Program-made: the position numbers and the translations under genes
Part shown: positions 7,141 through 15,166 of the stretch, in pieces
Layout of the letters: every line of letters begins with the position of its first letter
Numbering within the stretch: position 1 is the stretch's first letter
Assembly: GCA_964544155.1 (NCBI GenBank)
Contig: CAZJAH010000036.1
Span: 1-29,738 of the forward strand
Source: CAZJAH01 sp964544155
GTDB taxonomy: Bacteria > Bacteroidota > Ignavibacteria > Kapaibacteriales > UBA2268
Direction: 5' to 3'
DNA length: 29,738 nucleotides
Notes under the pieces: model-generated
Database searches by the model: none
Told to the model about the DNA's origin: nothing
The model's input: only the letters and a program-made list of their open reading frames with translations

Positions 7141-8469
7141 TTATTCATTTAAATTTAGCTTTAGTATTACTTTGCTGTCTATATAATTTCTCAGATCTTC
7201 AATGTCGATTTTTTCGGTAACATCTGCCATAAAGGCGCCTAATAGCATTGCTTTTGCCTTTTCTTTACTTATACCTCTCGATCTGAGATAGAATAATGAA
7301 TCACTGTCGAGATAGCCGGATGTCGCGCCGTGCGAGCATTTAACATCATCGGCATAGATCTCAAGCTCCGGCTTGGTGTTAACAGTGGCATCATCAGATA
7401 GCAGCACATTCTTATTAGACTGATAGGCATTGGTCTTTTGAGCGTCTTTGCGGACAAGTATTTTTCCGTTGAATACGGCCGTAGCCATATCATCGACAAT
7501 GCCTTTATAGACCTCATTGCTTTGGCAGTTGGGCTTCGCGTGGTCTATGAAAGTGTGGCTGTCAGAAAATTCTTTATCCTTTAGCAGATAAATGCCGAAA
7601 TAGTTTGTCTCAATATGCTCATCCAGGTGCTCGGTGTTGATATTATTCCTGGTAAAGCTACCGGATAAATTATATGTATAATTCTGGTATAGAGAATACT
7701 TTTCCTGTGCAGCGAAAACCGAATCAATATGATATGAGCCTTCGCGGTCATCATTGATAATGTGGTGATTCACAATGGAGCTGCCGCCGGAATAAATCTC
7801 AGTCAGAGTATTACTGAATCCTGCGTTACCGCCTATGGTTACAGTTTTTTCGATTATATCCAGCCTGCTGTTTTCCAATGCAACGAAGAGGTTCCTGTTA
7901 TTGCATATCATATCTCCTTTTGCCGCGTCGCATATAGAGAGTATCATAACAGGCTTATCGGGCTGATATGACTTTTCGGCCAGAATATATGCTCCATCCT
8001 GCAGAAAAGCCGTATTCAGCGAACTGAAAGGGTTTTTGTCAAATCGGGCGTATTTACCCAAATGCTTTTCTAATTCAAGAGAGCCTTTTTCCATTTCTTT
8101 TTTTAAGGAAGAAATTTTCAGCTTTCCGGATACCCCGAGGCCGTCAGATAACTCCTCCTGAAGAAATCCGTTCACGAATACCAGCAAACTGCAGTCAAGG
8201 CCTTTGATCAAGTGTTGCTCTATTTCTGTTCGGCTTAGCATAAATTCAGGCATTTCGAGCGCCGGCCTGAAATCATTTCTTCTCAGAAATCCCAGATTCG
8301 CGTACTTCCAGTACTCATGTTTAAGTGTGGGGATACCCTGTTTGCTGAAATCCTCAAAGGCTTCCCTGCGCATCTTATGGTAATATTTATGCTTTTCACC
8401 GTTAAGCCCGGATTCGAAATTTATAAAATCGTCGCTTATAGTTTTCATCAGATCTTTACTTTCAGCCAT
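7141..8469 (-). CDS. sufD: Fe-S scaffold subunit SufD
   Basis: Partner of SufB and SufC in the SufBC2D scaffold complex. 442 residues. The N-terminal 120 residues are helical and variable; the C-terminal part is a right-handed beta-helix followed by the family's helical end. The recognisable core runs through FSDSHTFIDHAKPNCQSNEV and ends with DDVKCSHGATSG and LFYLRSRGIS, the segment that contacts SufC. The start is fixed by a TAAGGAG in which the sufC stop codon overlaps the Shine-Dalgarno site. Confidence 0.96.
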   Translation of the reverse strand: MAESKDLMKTISDDFINFESGLNGEKHKYYHKMRREAFEDFSKQGIPTLKHEYWKYANLGFLRRNDFRPALEMPEFMLSRTEIEQHLIKGLDCSLLVFVNGFLQEELSDGLGVSGKLKISSLKKEMEKGSLELEKHLGKYARFDKNPFSSLNTAFLQDGAYILAEKSYQPDKPVMILSICDAAKGDMICNNRNLFVALENSRLDIIEKTVTIGGNAGFSNTLTEIYSGGSSIVNHHIINDDREGSYHIDSVFAAQEKYSLYQNYTYNLSGSFTRNNINTEHLDEHIETNYFGIYLLKDKEFSDSHTFIDHAKPNCQSNEVYKGIVDDMATAVFNGKILVRKDAQKTNAYQSNKNVLLSDDATVNTKPELEIYADDVKCSHGATSGYLDSDSLFYLRSRGISKEKAKAMLLGAFMADVTEKIDIEDLRNYIDSKVILKLNLNE

Positions 8470-8479
8470 TTTTTTCTCC

Positions 8480-9229
8480 TTATGAAGCCTTTACCCATTC
8501 GTAACCTTTCTCCTCGAGCTCGAGCGCGAGGCTTTTATCACCCGATTTTACTATCCTGCCTTTGTGGAGTACGTGTACCACATCAGGCACTATGTAATTG
8601 AGCAGCCTTTGGTAGTGTGTAATAATTACAAAGGCATTATTCTCATTTTTAAGCTTGTTTACCCCGTTTGCTACTATCTTTAGGGCGTCAATATCCAGGC
8701 CCGAATCGGTTTCATCAAGAACGGCGAGCTTAGGCTCAAGCATTGCCATCTGGAAAATCTCATTTCTTTTCTTTTCACCGCCGGAAAAACCTTCATTTAC
8801 TGATCTGCTTAAGAAGCGTTCTTCAATTTCCACAAGAGATGCTTTCTTTTTCATTAGCTGCAGGAAATCCATGGCGTCGAGAGGCTCTTCGTTCCTGTGT
8901 TTCCTGACTTCATTGATAGAGGTTTTCATGAAATTAGCGTTTGATACGCCCGGTATTTCAACGGGATACTGGAATGCAAGGAATACACCTTCTCTTGCTC
9001 TGTCTTCAGGGTCCATTTCCAGCAGGTCTTTGCCCAAATACTCTATTGAGCCTCCTGTGACTTCAAATTCCTCTCTGCCTGCCAATACCGAAGCAAGGGT
9101 ACTTTTGCCGGAACCATTAGGCCCCATAACGGCGTGTATTTCTCCGGGATTGACTTCCAGGTCTATACCGTGGAGGATCTCAGTTCCGTAAATATTTGCT
9201 TTAAGATTGCTGATCTTTAGTAAAGCCAT
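8480..9229 (-). CDS. sufC: SufC ABC-type ATPase
   Basis: The ATPase that drives conformational changes of the SufBCD scaffold. 249 residues, standard. Walker A is GPNGSGKST at residues 36-44. The ABC signature is FSGGEKKRNEI and Walker B with its unusual SufC form is LAVLDETDSGLDIDAL, followed by the switch His in VIITHYQRLL. No membrane domain genes are linked, as expected for a soluble scaffold ATPase. An 84-bp gap separates it from sufB, the largest inside the operon core apart from none of regulatory appearance that I could detect. Confidence 0.97.
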   Translation of the reverse strand: MALLKISNLKANIYGTEILHGIDLEVNPGEIHAVMGPNGSGKSTLASVLAGREEFEVTGGSIEYLGKDLLEMDPEDRAREGVFLAFQYPVEIPGVSNANFMKTSINEVRKHRNEEPLDAMDFLQLMKKKASLVEIEERFLSRSVNEGFSGGEKKRNEIFQMAMLEPKLAVLDETDSGLDIDALKIVANGVNKLKNENNAFVIITHYQRLLNYIVPDVVHVLHKGRIVKSGDKSLALELEEKGYEWVKAS

Positions 9230-9313
9230 TTTATTACTATCCGTTTTTATTTTTATAAATTTTTAATTTCTAATTTATTATTATTCAATTTATTGATTAA
9301 TTACTTAAAAAAA

Positions 9314-10768
9314 TCAACCCACGCTGCCTTCAAGGCTTATTGCCAGCAGCTTTTGGGCTTCAACGGCAAATTCCATCGGGAGTTTGTTAAGTACTTCTTT
9401 CGCGTATCCGTTCACTATAAGGGCTACGGCATCTTCCGTACTGATCCCTCGCTGATTCATGTAAAATACTATATCATCCGAAATCTTTGATGTTGTGGCT
9501 TCATGCTCAACAACCGCGGATTTATTGCCACATTCGATGTAAGGGAAAGTATGCGCGCCGCATTTATCCCCGAGCAATAGAGAATCACATTGTGAAAAGT
9601 TCCGGGAGTTTTCAGCTTTTTTGTTGATCTTAACAAGGCCGCGGTAGCTGTTATCGCTATTGCCGGCAGAAATTCCTTTAGATACTATCCTGCTTTTAGT
9701 ATTTTTGCCGAGATGTATCATCTTAGTGCCGGTATCGGCCTGCTGGTAATTATTTGTGAGCGCTACTGAATAGAATTCGCCCACTGAGTTATCGCCTTTA
9801 AGTACGCAGCTCGGGTATTTCCATGTTATGGACGATCCTGTTTCTACCTGAGTCCAGCTTATCTTTGAATTATCGCCCTCGCAGATACCCCTTTTTGTCA
9901 CAAAGTTATAAATTCCGCCTTTACCATGTTCATCGCCTGGATACCAGTTCTGGACAGTAGAGTATTTGATCTCGGAATCCTTGTGTGCTATCAGCTCTAC
10001 CACGGCGGCGTGCAATTGGTTCTCATCGCGCATAGGCGCGGTACAGCCTTCAAGGTAGCTGACGTAGCTGCCTTCTTCGGCAATAATGAGTGTTCTTTCG
10101 AACTGTCCCGTTGAAGCAGCGTTTATCCTGAAATATGTTGATAGCTCCATAGGGCAGCGTACACCCTTTGGAACATACACAAATGATCCGTCGCTGAACA
10201 CAGCGGAGTTTAATGAAGCGAAGTAATTATCTGTATAAGGGACGACAGTTCCGATGTATTTTTCTACAAGTTCGGGATGTTCCTGCAGGGCTTCGCTTAT
10301 TGGCATAAAGATTATGCCGGCTTCATTAAGCTTTTCCTTAAAGGTTGTTGCTACCGAGACGCTGTCAAATACTGCATCGACCGCTACCCCGGCGAGCTTT
10401 TTCTGTTCGTTGAGTGGAATGCCGAGTTTTTCGTAAGTACGCAGAAGCTCAGGATCGACCTCGTTCAGACTCTTGGGCTTAGCATTTTGCTTGGGCGCGG
10501 CATAATAGTAAAGATCCTGGTAATTCACCGGCGGGAATTTCACCTTAGCCCAATTCGGCGCTTTCATCTTAAGCCAGTATCTGTAAGCTCTTAGCCTCCA
10601 TTCAAGCATAAATTCAGGCTCATTTTTCTTTTGGGAAATAAACCTGACAATATCTTCATTAAGCCCCTTTGGGGCCATTTCCTGTTCAATATTCGAAGTA
10701 AAGCCGAATTCATATTCTTTTTTGGTGATTTTCTCCAGCATTGCCTGTTCTTGTGCTTCCTTACTCAT
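9314..10768 (-). CDS. sufB: Fe-S scaffold subunit SufB
   Basis: Main scaffold on which the cluster is built. 484 residues, typical length. Highly conserved segments are visible throughout: WRLRAYRYWLKM near residue 57, YVPKGVRCPMELSTYFRIN in the middle, SYLEGCTAP, and the catalytic region SQCDSLLLGDKCGAHTFPYI with its conserved cysteines, ending in the family's LLAISLEGSVG tail. The start codon at 10768 is preceded only by a weak GGGGA. It is the first structural gene of the operon, 67 bp downstream of the Rrf2 regulator. Confidence 0.97.
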   Translation of the reverse strand: MSKEAQEQAMLEKITKKEYEFGFTSNIEQEMAPKGLNEDIVRFISQKKNEPEFMLEWRLRAYRYWLKMKAPNWAKVKFPPVNYQDLYYYAAPKQNAKPKSLNEVDPELLRTYEKLGIPLNEQKKLAGVAVDAVFDSVSVATTFKEKLNEAGIIFMPISEALQEHPELVEKYIGTVVPYTDNYFASLNSAVFSDGSFVYVPKGVRCPMELSTYFRINAASTGQFERTLIIAEEGSYVSYLEGCTAPMRDENQLHAAVVELIAHKDSEIKYSTVQNWYPGDEHGKGGIYNFVTKRGICEGDNSKISWTQVETGSSITWKYPSCVLKGDNSVGEFYSVALTNNYQQADTGTKMIHLGKNTKSRIVSKGISAGNSDNSYRGLVKINKKAENSRNFSQCDSLLLGDKCGAHTFPYIECGNKSAVVEHEATTSKISDDIVFYMNQRGISTEDAVALIVNGYAKEVLNKLPMEFAVEAQKLLAISLEGSVG

Positions 10769-10835
10769 ATATATTCCCCGGTATTTAACTTCTAATTATT
10801 TAATTTCTAAATTAATTATAAAAATTTTCATGTCT

Positions 10836-11273
10836 CTATTCCGGAATCTCTGTTTCGAGCTTTATAAAATGCTCTTTAACAAGATCAGCGACGGTCATTT
10901 CATCGAATATCTTATTTATTTTATCCTGAACTATAGCCATGGGATTACGTAATGTGCAGCAGCCACGGCGCTCGCAGGAGCTTTTGCTTCCGTTCATACA
11001 TTCCACGATAGAAGCGTTCTCGTCATACGCACGGAGCACATCATTCAACTTGATATTCGCTGCATCGTCCGCTAAGAAATATCCGCCCTTGATGCCCTGC
11101 TGCGACTTAATAAGCCCGTGCTTCATCAGTTTCTGCAGAGATTTGGATAAAAATTCAAAGGATACGCAAAGCGCATCTGCCATTTCTTTGGCACAAACGA
11201 GCTTCCCATCCTGTGAAGCCAGGTGCTGCATAGCCAAAAGACCATACTCTACTTTTTTGGATAATCTAAACAT
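10836..11273 (-). CDS. Rrf2-family iron-sulfur-type transcriptional regulator
   Basis: 145 residues. The N-terminal winged helix (LSKKVEYGLLAMQHLA at 4-19; recognition helix around 35-51; wing IKGGYFL at 61-67) is typical of Rrf2 proteins. The cluster-binding loop carries Cys92, Cys100 and Cys105/Cys106, spaced much as in IscR, so binding of a 2Fe-2S cluster is likely. Position as first gene before sufB suggests it senses Fe-S status and controls this operon, including itself, as IscR and SufR do. It could act as repressor or activator; the sequence does not tell. No Shine-Dalgarno site is evident at the chosen ATG. Confidence 0.93.
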   Translation of the reverse strand: MFRLSKKVEYGLLAMQHLASQDGKLVCAKEMADALCVSFEFLSKSLQKLMKHGLIKSQQGIKGGYFLADDAANIKLNDVLRAYDENASIVECMNGSKSSCERRGCCTLRNPMAIVQDKINKIFDEMTVADLVKEHFIKLETEIPE

Positions 11274-11711
11274 CGCGATTCGCCATAAATTTTAACCATC
11301 TTATTCGACGATATAAAAATAGGACTATTGCAATCCGATTTAACATTAATTATAATAGTTTTTGCATGAAAGATTACCGCCCTTTAAACTGGTCAGCGCA
11401 GGCGCCTCAGCTGCACATATAATTATTGAACTGAGCGATTATAACAATAGAACTGAGCGATTATAACAATAGAGGATTCACAATCAAATAATATGCAGTA
11501 TATTCACTTTTTGGGCTATAGTTCTGAAGAGGCAGCCATGTAAAAAGTTTCGCTTATTTAGATGTGTTTCAGTTACCAAATTAAGTAAATAACCGAAAAT
11601 CAGTATTCTGCTTTTAGAAAGTTTTTCAATGTATTTAAAATATGATAGCAGATCGAACGTTAACATTGCTAAACTTTTTTTTATAAAATGATATTATTTA
11701 AGTGGAATTGT
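11274..11711. other. 438-bp intergenic region between suf regulator and DUF4168 pair
   Basis: A divergent spacer that must hold the suf promoter (minus) and the promoter of the lipoprotein gene (plus). It contains a 22-bp tandem repeat at 11428-11471 and a TATAAT near 11350, but no convincing Bacteroidetes-type promoter. A 60-residue minus-strand frame at 11484-11666 has no recognisable features or ribosome site and I do not call it. Confidence 0.45.
11428..11471. repeat. 22-bp perfect tandem repeat, two units
   Basis: The unit begins GAACTGAGCGATTA and ends TAACAATA. Copies lie at 11428-11449 and 11450-11471 with no gap. It lies in non-coding DNA about 155 bp upstream of the suf regulator on one side and 240 bp before the lipoprotein gene on the other. 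Confidence 0.9.
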
Positions 11712-12308
11712 ATGATTTTTAAGCAGTTAACATTTGCCATCCTGTTTTTATTTATATCTTTGGGATGCCAGCAGGATAATGACAAACCGGAAGACAATGC
11801 TGAATACGAAGATACTCCGGGGCAGCAGCAACAACAGCAACAACAGCAGCAGCAACAGCAGCAGCAACAGCAGGATCCATCAACACCGGCACAGCAAAAT
11901 CCCAATGAATTTACTCCGCAACAGCAGGTAACTGAAGTAAGTGACAAAGAACTAGAACAGTTTGTTTCGGCAGCTGAGGATATACAGATCATAACGCAAA
12001 AGGCCCAGCAAGATATGTCTAAAATCTTAGAGCAAAAGGGCCTAAGTATACAACGATTTACTGAATTACATCAAGCACAGCAGGACCCTAATCAAGAGGT
12101 TGATGCTAAAGATGATGAATTGAAACAATTTGAAAGCGCTACAAAGGAATTGGATAAAGTACAGGTTAACGCGCAAAAACGAATCCAAGAGAAAATTCAA
12201 AATAAAGGATTAACTGAGAACAGATACCAGGAAATTGGTATGGCTATACAGACAGATTCTGAATTACAGAAAAAATTCCAGTCAATCCAGGAAAAAAATA
12301 ATCAATAA
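11712..12308 (+). CDS. DUF4168-like lipoprotein with polyglutamine tract
   Basis: A 198-residue secreted protein. The frame is open from 11688, but the ATG at 11712 gives a compact signal peptide (MIFKQLTFAILFLFISLGC) ending in a lipobox-like Cys, so a lipid anchor is likely. A linker follows with 17 consecutive Gln, encoded only by mixed CAG and CAA codons (11823-11873). The rest is two similar helical repeats of about 55 residues, each with D-E-L-x-Q-F, a Q-A-Q-Q-x-M or related heptad, and a G-L-S/T-x-x-R-[FY] signature. This pattern fits DUF4168. It is followed by a paralogue 32 bp downstream. Function unknown; an envelope-associated helical protein is the most that can be said. Confidence 0.8.
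   Translation: MIFKQLTFAILFLFISLGCQQDNDKPEDNAEYEDTPGQQQQQQQQQQQQQQQQQDPSTPAQQNPNEFTPQQQVTEVSDKELEQFVSAAEDIQIITQKAQQDMSKILEQKGLSIQRFTELHQAQQDPNQEVDAKDDELKQFESATKELDKVQVNAQKRIQEKIQNKGLTENRYQEIGMAIQTDSELQKKFQSIQEKNNQ
11823..11873 (+). repeat. CAR trinucleotide repeat encoding 17 Gln
   Basis: Seventeen in-frame codons, a mixture of CAG and CAA, inside the lipoprotein gene. The interruptions make it less prone to slippage than a pure tract, but it is a candidate length-variable linker. Confidence 0.95.
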
Positions 12309-12349
12309 TTAATCTTTTTAATAATAAATTACAATGGTTTATGTTTATG

Positions 12350-12805
12350 ATGAATATTAAAAAAATTGCCGGATTCTTACTGTTACTTTCATTAAGTATT
12401 ACAGTAACATTTGCTCAAACAGAACAGACAGAAACGAAAGATGTTTCTAAAGAAGAATTAAAACAATTTGCTACTGCTTTCCAGGAAGTACAGGTTGTTA
12501 ACCAGCAAGCCCAACAAAATATGATAACTGTCGTTGAGGAAGAAGGGTTGAATGTTCAACGATACCAGGAAATTCAGAAAGCACATCAAGACCCGAATCA
12601 GGATGTTGAAGCTACAAGTGAAGAGTTAGAACAATTTGAGACTGTTTCACAGGAATTGGAAAAAATACAGGTAGAGGCTCAACAACAGATGCAGGAAAAA
12701 ATTGTTGAGGAAGGTTTATCGGTAAATCGGTATCAGGAATTAGCAACAACAATTCAGAACGATCCTGAACTACAGCAGAAATTGCAGAAATATCTGCAAA
12801 ATTAA
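12350..12805 (+). CDS. secreted DUF4168-like protein, paralogue of the upstream gene
   Basis: About 151 residues if it starts at the ATG at 12350; upstream in-frame ATGs at 12341 and 12347 are alternatives. An N-terminal signal peptide (MNIKKIAGFLLLLSLSITVT then FAQ) is followed directly by two helical repeats, here without the Gln linker and lipobox. The repeat signatures (KEELKQFATAFQEVQ, GLNVQRYQEIQKAHQDPNQ, EELEQFETVSQELEKIQ, GLSVNRYQEL) align with the preceding gene, including the shared DPNQ-V-A junction. It is periplasmic or secreted rather than lipid-anchored. The pair is likely one operon, ending at the terminator at 12856. Confidence 0.82.
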   Translation: MNIKKIAGFLLLLSLSITVTFAQTEQTETKDVSKEELKQFATAFQEVQVVNQQAQQNMITVVEEEGLNVQRYQEIQKAHQDPNQDVEATSEELEQFETVSQELEKIQVEAQQQMQEKIVEEGLSVNRYQELATTIQNDPELQQKLQKYLQN

Positions 12806-12855
12806 TTTTGATTTAAGCTTATACTTTCTTAAAACAAGATATATTTTTTTAAAAG

Positions 12856-12893
12856 AACAGGGACATGCTATTGCTTGTCCCTGTTTTTTTTGC
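12856..12893 (+). terminator. strong rho-independent terminator
   Basis: A perfect 10-bp stem (AACAGGGACA at 12856-12865, TGTCCCTGTT at 12876-12885) with a 10-nt loop, continuing into an unbroken T run. It ends the DUF4168 pair. Confidence 0.95.
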
Positions 12894-12947
12894 GCCCCGG
12901 GCTGGAGCAGTAAAATTAACCTCTTGCTTACGTTCCCACCCCATAGT

Positions 12948-13000
12948 CCGGAACCGGCTCGCTGAGCCTATTCCGGCCACTTCCCCTCAGAGAGGGGAAG
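12948..13000. repeat. paired palindromic element, REP-like
   Basis: Two adjacent hairpins in non-coding DNA. The first is a two-part stem: CCGGAA / TTCCGG at the outside (12948-12953, 12971-12976) and GGCT / AGCC inside (12956-12959, 12965-12968). The second is a perfect 9-bp stem with a 3-nt loop (CTTCCCCTC at 12980-12988, GAGGGGAAG at 12992-13000). No T run follows, so terminator function is unlikely. The arrangement and higher GC recall dispersed palindromic repeats. Confidence 0.6.
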
Positions 13001-13018
13001 AAAATGGAAAGTGCTTAT

Positions 13019-13054
13019 AACATTAGGATAATATTTAACATTAGGATAATATTT
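13019..13054. repeat. 18-bp perfect tandem repeat, two units
   Basis: AACATTAGGATAATATTT occurs at 13019-13036 and again at 13037-13054, directly downstream of the thrS stop codon. Confidence 0.9.
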
Positions 13055-13057
13055 GGT

Positions 13058-14989
13058 TTAGTCTTTTTTGCCGCCGGGCTTATTGATTTTTTCAAATAAC
13101 TCTAGCATTTCTTCCAGATTTTTAGCTCCAATATCGCCTACGCCATGTTCTCTGACCGATATTATACCTTTGTCGATTTCCTTCTGCCCGATAATGAAGG
13201 CATATGGAATTTTTGAAGTTTCGGATTCAGCTATCTTGCGATTGATCTTTTCGCTTCTGGAGTCCAAATTAACGCGGTAGCCAAGGCCTTTCAGTTTTGC
13301 GGCTATATCTTCGGCATATTCTTTTTGCCCTTCGCCTATCGGCATAACGCTAATCTGCACCGGTGCAAGCCAGAAGGGGAAATTTCCCGAGTAGTGTTCT
13401 ATGAGTATGGACATGAACCTTTCCATCGAGCCAAAGGGTGCCCTGTGGATAATAACAGGACGGTGCCTGGAGTTATCCGAGCCGATATATTCCAACCCGA
13501 ACCTTTCGGGCATTACGTAATCGACCTGCACTGTGCCAAGCTGCCATTTTCTTCCGATAGCATCCCTGACAATGAAATCTACCTTGGGGCCGTAGAAAGA
13601 AGCCTCGCCCTTGCCTATATAATAATCCAGTCCCATCATGTCGGCTACTTCCTTGATCTCGCGCTCTGCTTTCTCCCAAATGTCAAGACCGCCGGCGTAT
13701 TTATCTTTTTCATCATCGCGGAATGAGAGCCTTGTGGAAACCTCCATGTCAAAAGTCTTGAATACAAGCTGAGTAAGCTCTATGGCATTTACCAGCTCAT
13801 CCTTGAGCTGCTCTTCCATGCAGTAGATGTGGGCATCATCCTGGGTAAAGCCTCTTACCCTTGTGAGGCCGCTAAGTTCACCCGACTGCTCATAGCGGTA
13901 AACGGTACCGAATTCAGCGAGCCTGATGGGCAGGTCGCGGTATGACCTCGGCTTGGCAGCATATATAGTATGGTGATGCGGGCAGTTCATTGGTTTGAGA
14001 AGGTATTCCTCCTCCTCAACGCATATAGGAGCGTATTGCGAGTCCGAATAATATGGGTAATGCCCTGATGTTTTATATAGATTAAGATTGCCTATATGCG
14101 GTGTGATCACCTCAAGGTATCCGCGTTTGAGCAGCTCTTTTTTGATAAAGTCTTCCAGTTTTCTGCGTATAAAAGCCCCATTGGGCAGCCATACTGGAAG
14201 GCCACCGCCGACTTCGGGCGTAATCATAAACAGCTCAAGCTCTTTACCAAGCTTGCGGTGGTCACGTTTTTCAGCTTCAACGCGCATTTCGAGGTATTCA
14301 TCAAGCATTTTCTTTTTTGGAAAAGATACAGCGTAAACGCGTGTAAGCATCTTATTCTCGGAATTTCCGCGCCAGTAAGCTCCGGCTACCGAAAGTACTT
14401 TAACCGCTTTTATCAGTCCGGTGTGTGGTATGTGGCCGCCGCGGCACAGATCGGTAAATCCGCCGTGCTTGCAGAATGATATCTCTTCGCCTTTAAGGCC
14501 TTCGAGCAGGTCCATCTTGTACTCATTACCCTTGCCTTTGTAATATTCATAGGCTTCGTCCCAGGGTAGGGAGCTCATACTATATTCTGATTTTTTTGAA
14601 GCCAGCTCCAGCATCTTTTTTTCAATTTTCGGAAAATCTTCTTCGGAAATCTTGATACCTTCCGGAAGGTCAACATCATAGTAAAAGCCGTTTTCTATGG
14701 CGGGGCCTATACCGAATTTAACACCGGGATAAATCTCCTGTAAGGCTTCAGCCAGCAAATGTGCCGACGAATGCCAGAATGCCTCGCGGCCTTTGTCATC
14801 ATCGAATGTGACAAACTGAATATCTGCTTCTTCTTCATCTATGGGGCGGTTTATTTCGTAAAGCCTTTCATCCACAATGGCTGCGAGAGCGTTACGCGCA
14901 AGGCCGTCTGATATTGATTGTGCTATTTTATAACCTGTAGTGCCTTTCGGGAATTCTTTAATGGCCCCGTCGGGAAATTTCACTTTCAT
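13058..14989 (-). CDS. thrS: threonyl-tRNA synthetase
   Basis: Charges tRNA-Thr. 643 residues, full length, with all domains: TGS (about residues 1-60), editing domain with HSSAHLLAEAL near residue 74, class II catalytic core, and a C-terminal anticodon-binding domain beginning near FWLAPVQISVMPIG. Cys336 in LKPMNCPHHH is the first zinc ligand; DDAHIYC and the HRAPFGSMERF motif 3 follow. An AGGAAAG lies upstream of the ATG at 14989. Unlike many genomes, no infC-rpmI-rplT genes follow, so it stands alone. No terminator with a T run was found after it; only repeats are there. Confidence 0.98.
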   Translation of the reverse strand: MKVKFPDGAIKEFPKGTTGYKIAQSISDGLARNALAAIVDERLYEINRPIDEEEADIQFVTFDDDKGREAFWHSSAHLLAEALQEIYPGVKFGIGPAIENGFYYDVDLPEGIKISEEDFPKIEKKMLELASKKSEYSMSSLPWDEAYEYYKGKGNEYKMDLLEGLKGEEISFCKHGGFTDLCRGGHIPHTGLIKAVKVLSVAGAYWRGNSENKMLTRVYAVSFPKKKMLDEYLEMRVEAEKRDHRKLGKELELFMITPEVGGGLPVWLPNGAFIRRKLEDFIKKELLKRGYLEVITPHIGNLNLYKTSGHYPYYSDSQYAPICVEEEEYLLKPMNCPHHHTIYAAKPRSYRDLPIRLAEFGTVYRYEQSGELSGLTRVRGFTQDDAHIYCMEEQLKDELVNAIELTQLVFKTFDMEVSTRLSFRDDEKDKYAGGLDIWEKAEREIKEVADMMGLDYYIGKGEASFYGPKVDFIVRDAIGRKWQLGTVQVDYVMPERFGLEYIGSDNSRHRPVIIHRAPFGSMERFMSILIEHYSGNFPFWLAPVQISVMPIGEGQKEYAEDIAAKLKGLGYRVNLDSRSEKINRKIAESETSKIPYAFIIGQKEIDKGIISVREHGVGDIGAKNLEEMLELFEKINKPGGKKD

Positions 14990-15166
14990 TGTTTCTTTCC
15001 TGCTTTTTTATTTTTGTAAAGGATTATCAAATACCGAATTTAAAATGACGAAGCTGAATTAAACATATTAAAGAAATAAATTATTAAAGATAATAATTCG
15101 TCATAAAGACCTTATAAACTAGTAATAAATCCGGAACAAATATAATTTTTCTCTCAAGGAGTTATA

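Noticed and set aside
11484..11666. 60-residue minus-strand ORF before the lipoprotein gene
   Set aside because: No Shine-Dalgarno site, no recognisable domain, composition of random AT-rich DNA.
11681..11992. Minus-strand ORF with a long cysteine run
   Set aside because: It is the antisense reading of the CAG/CAA glutamine tract in the real plus-strand gene.
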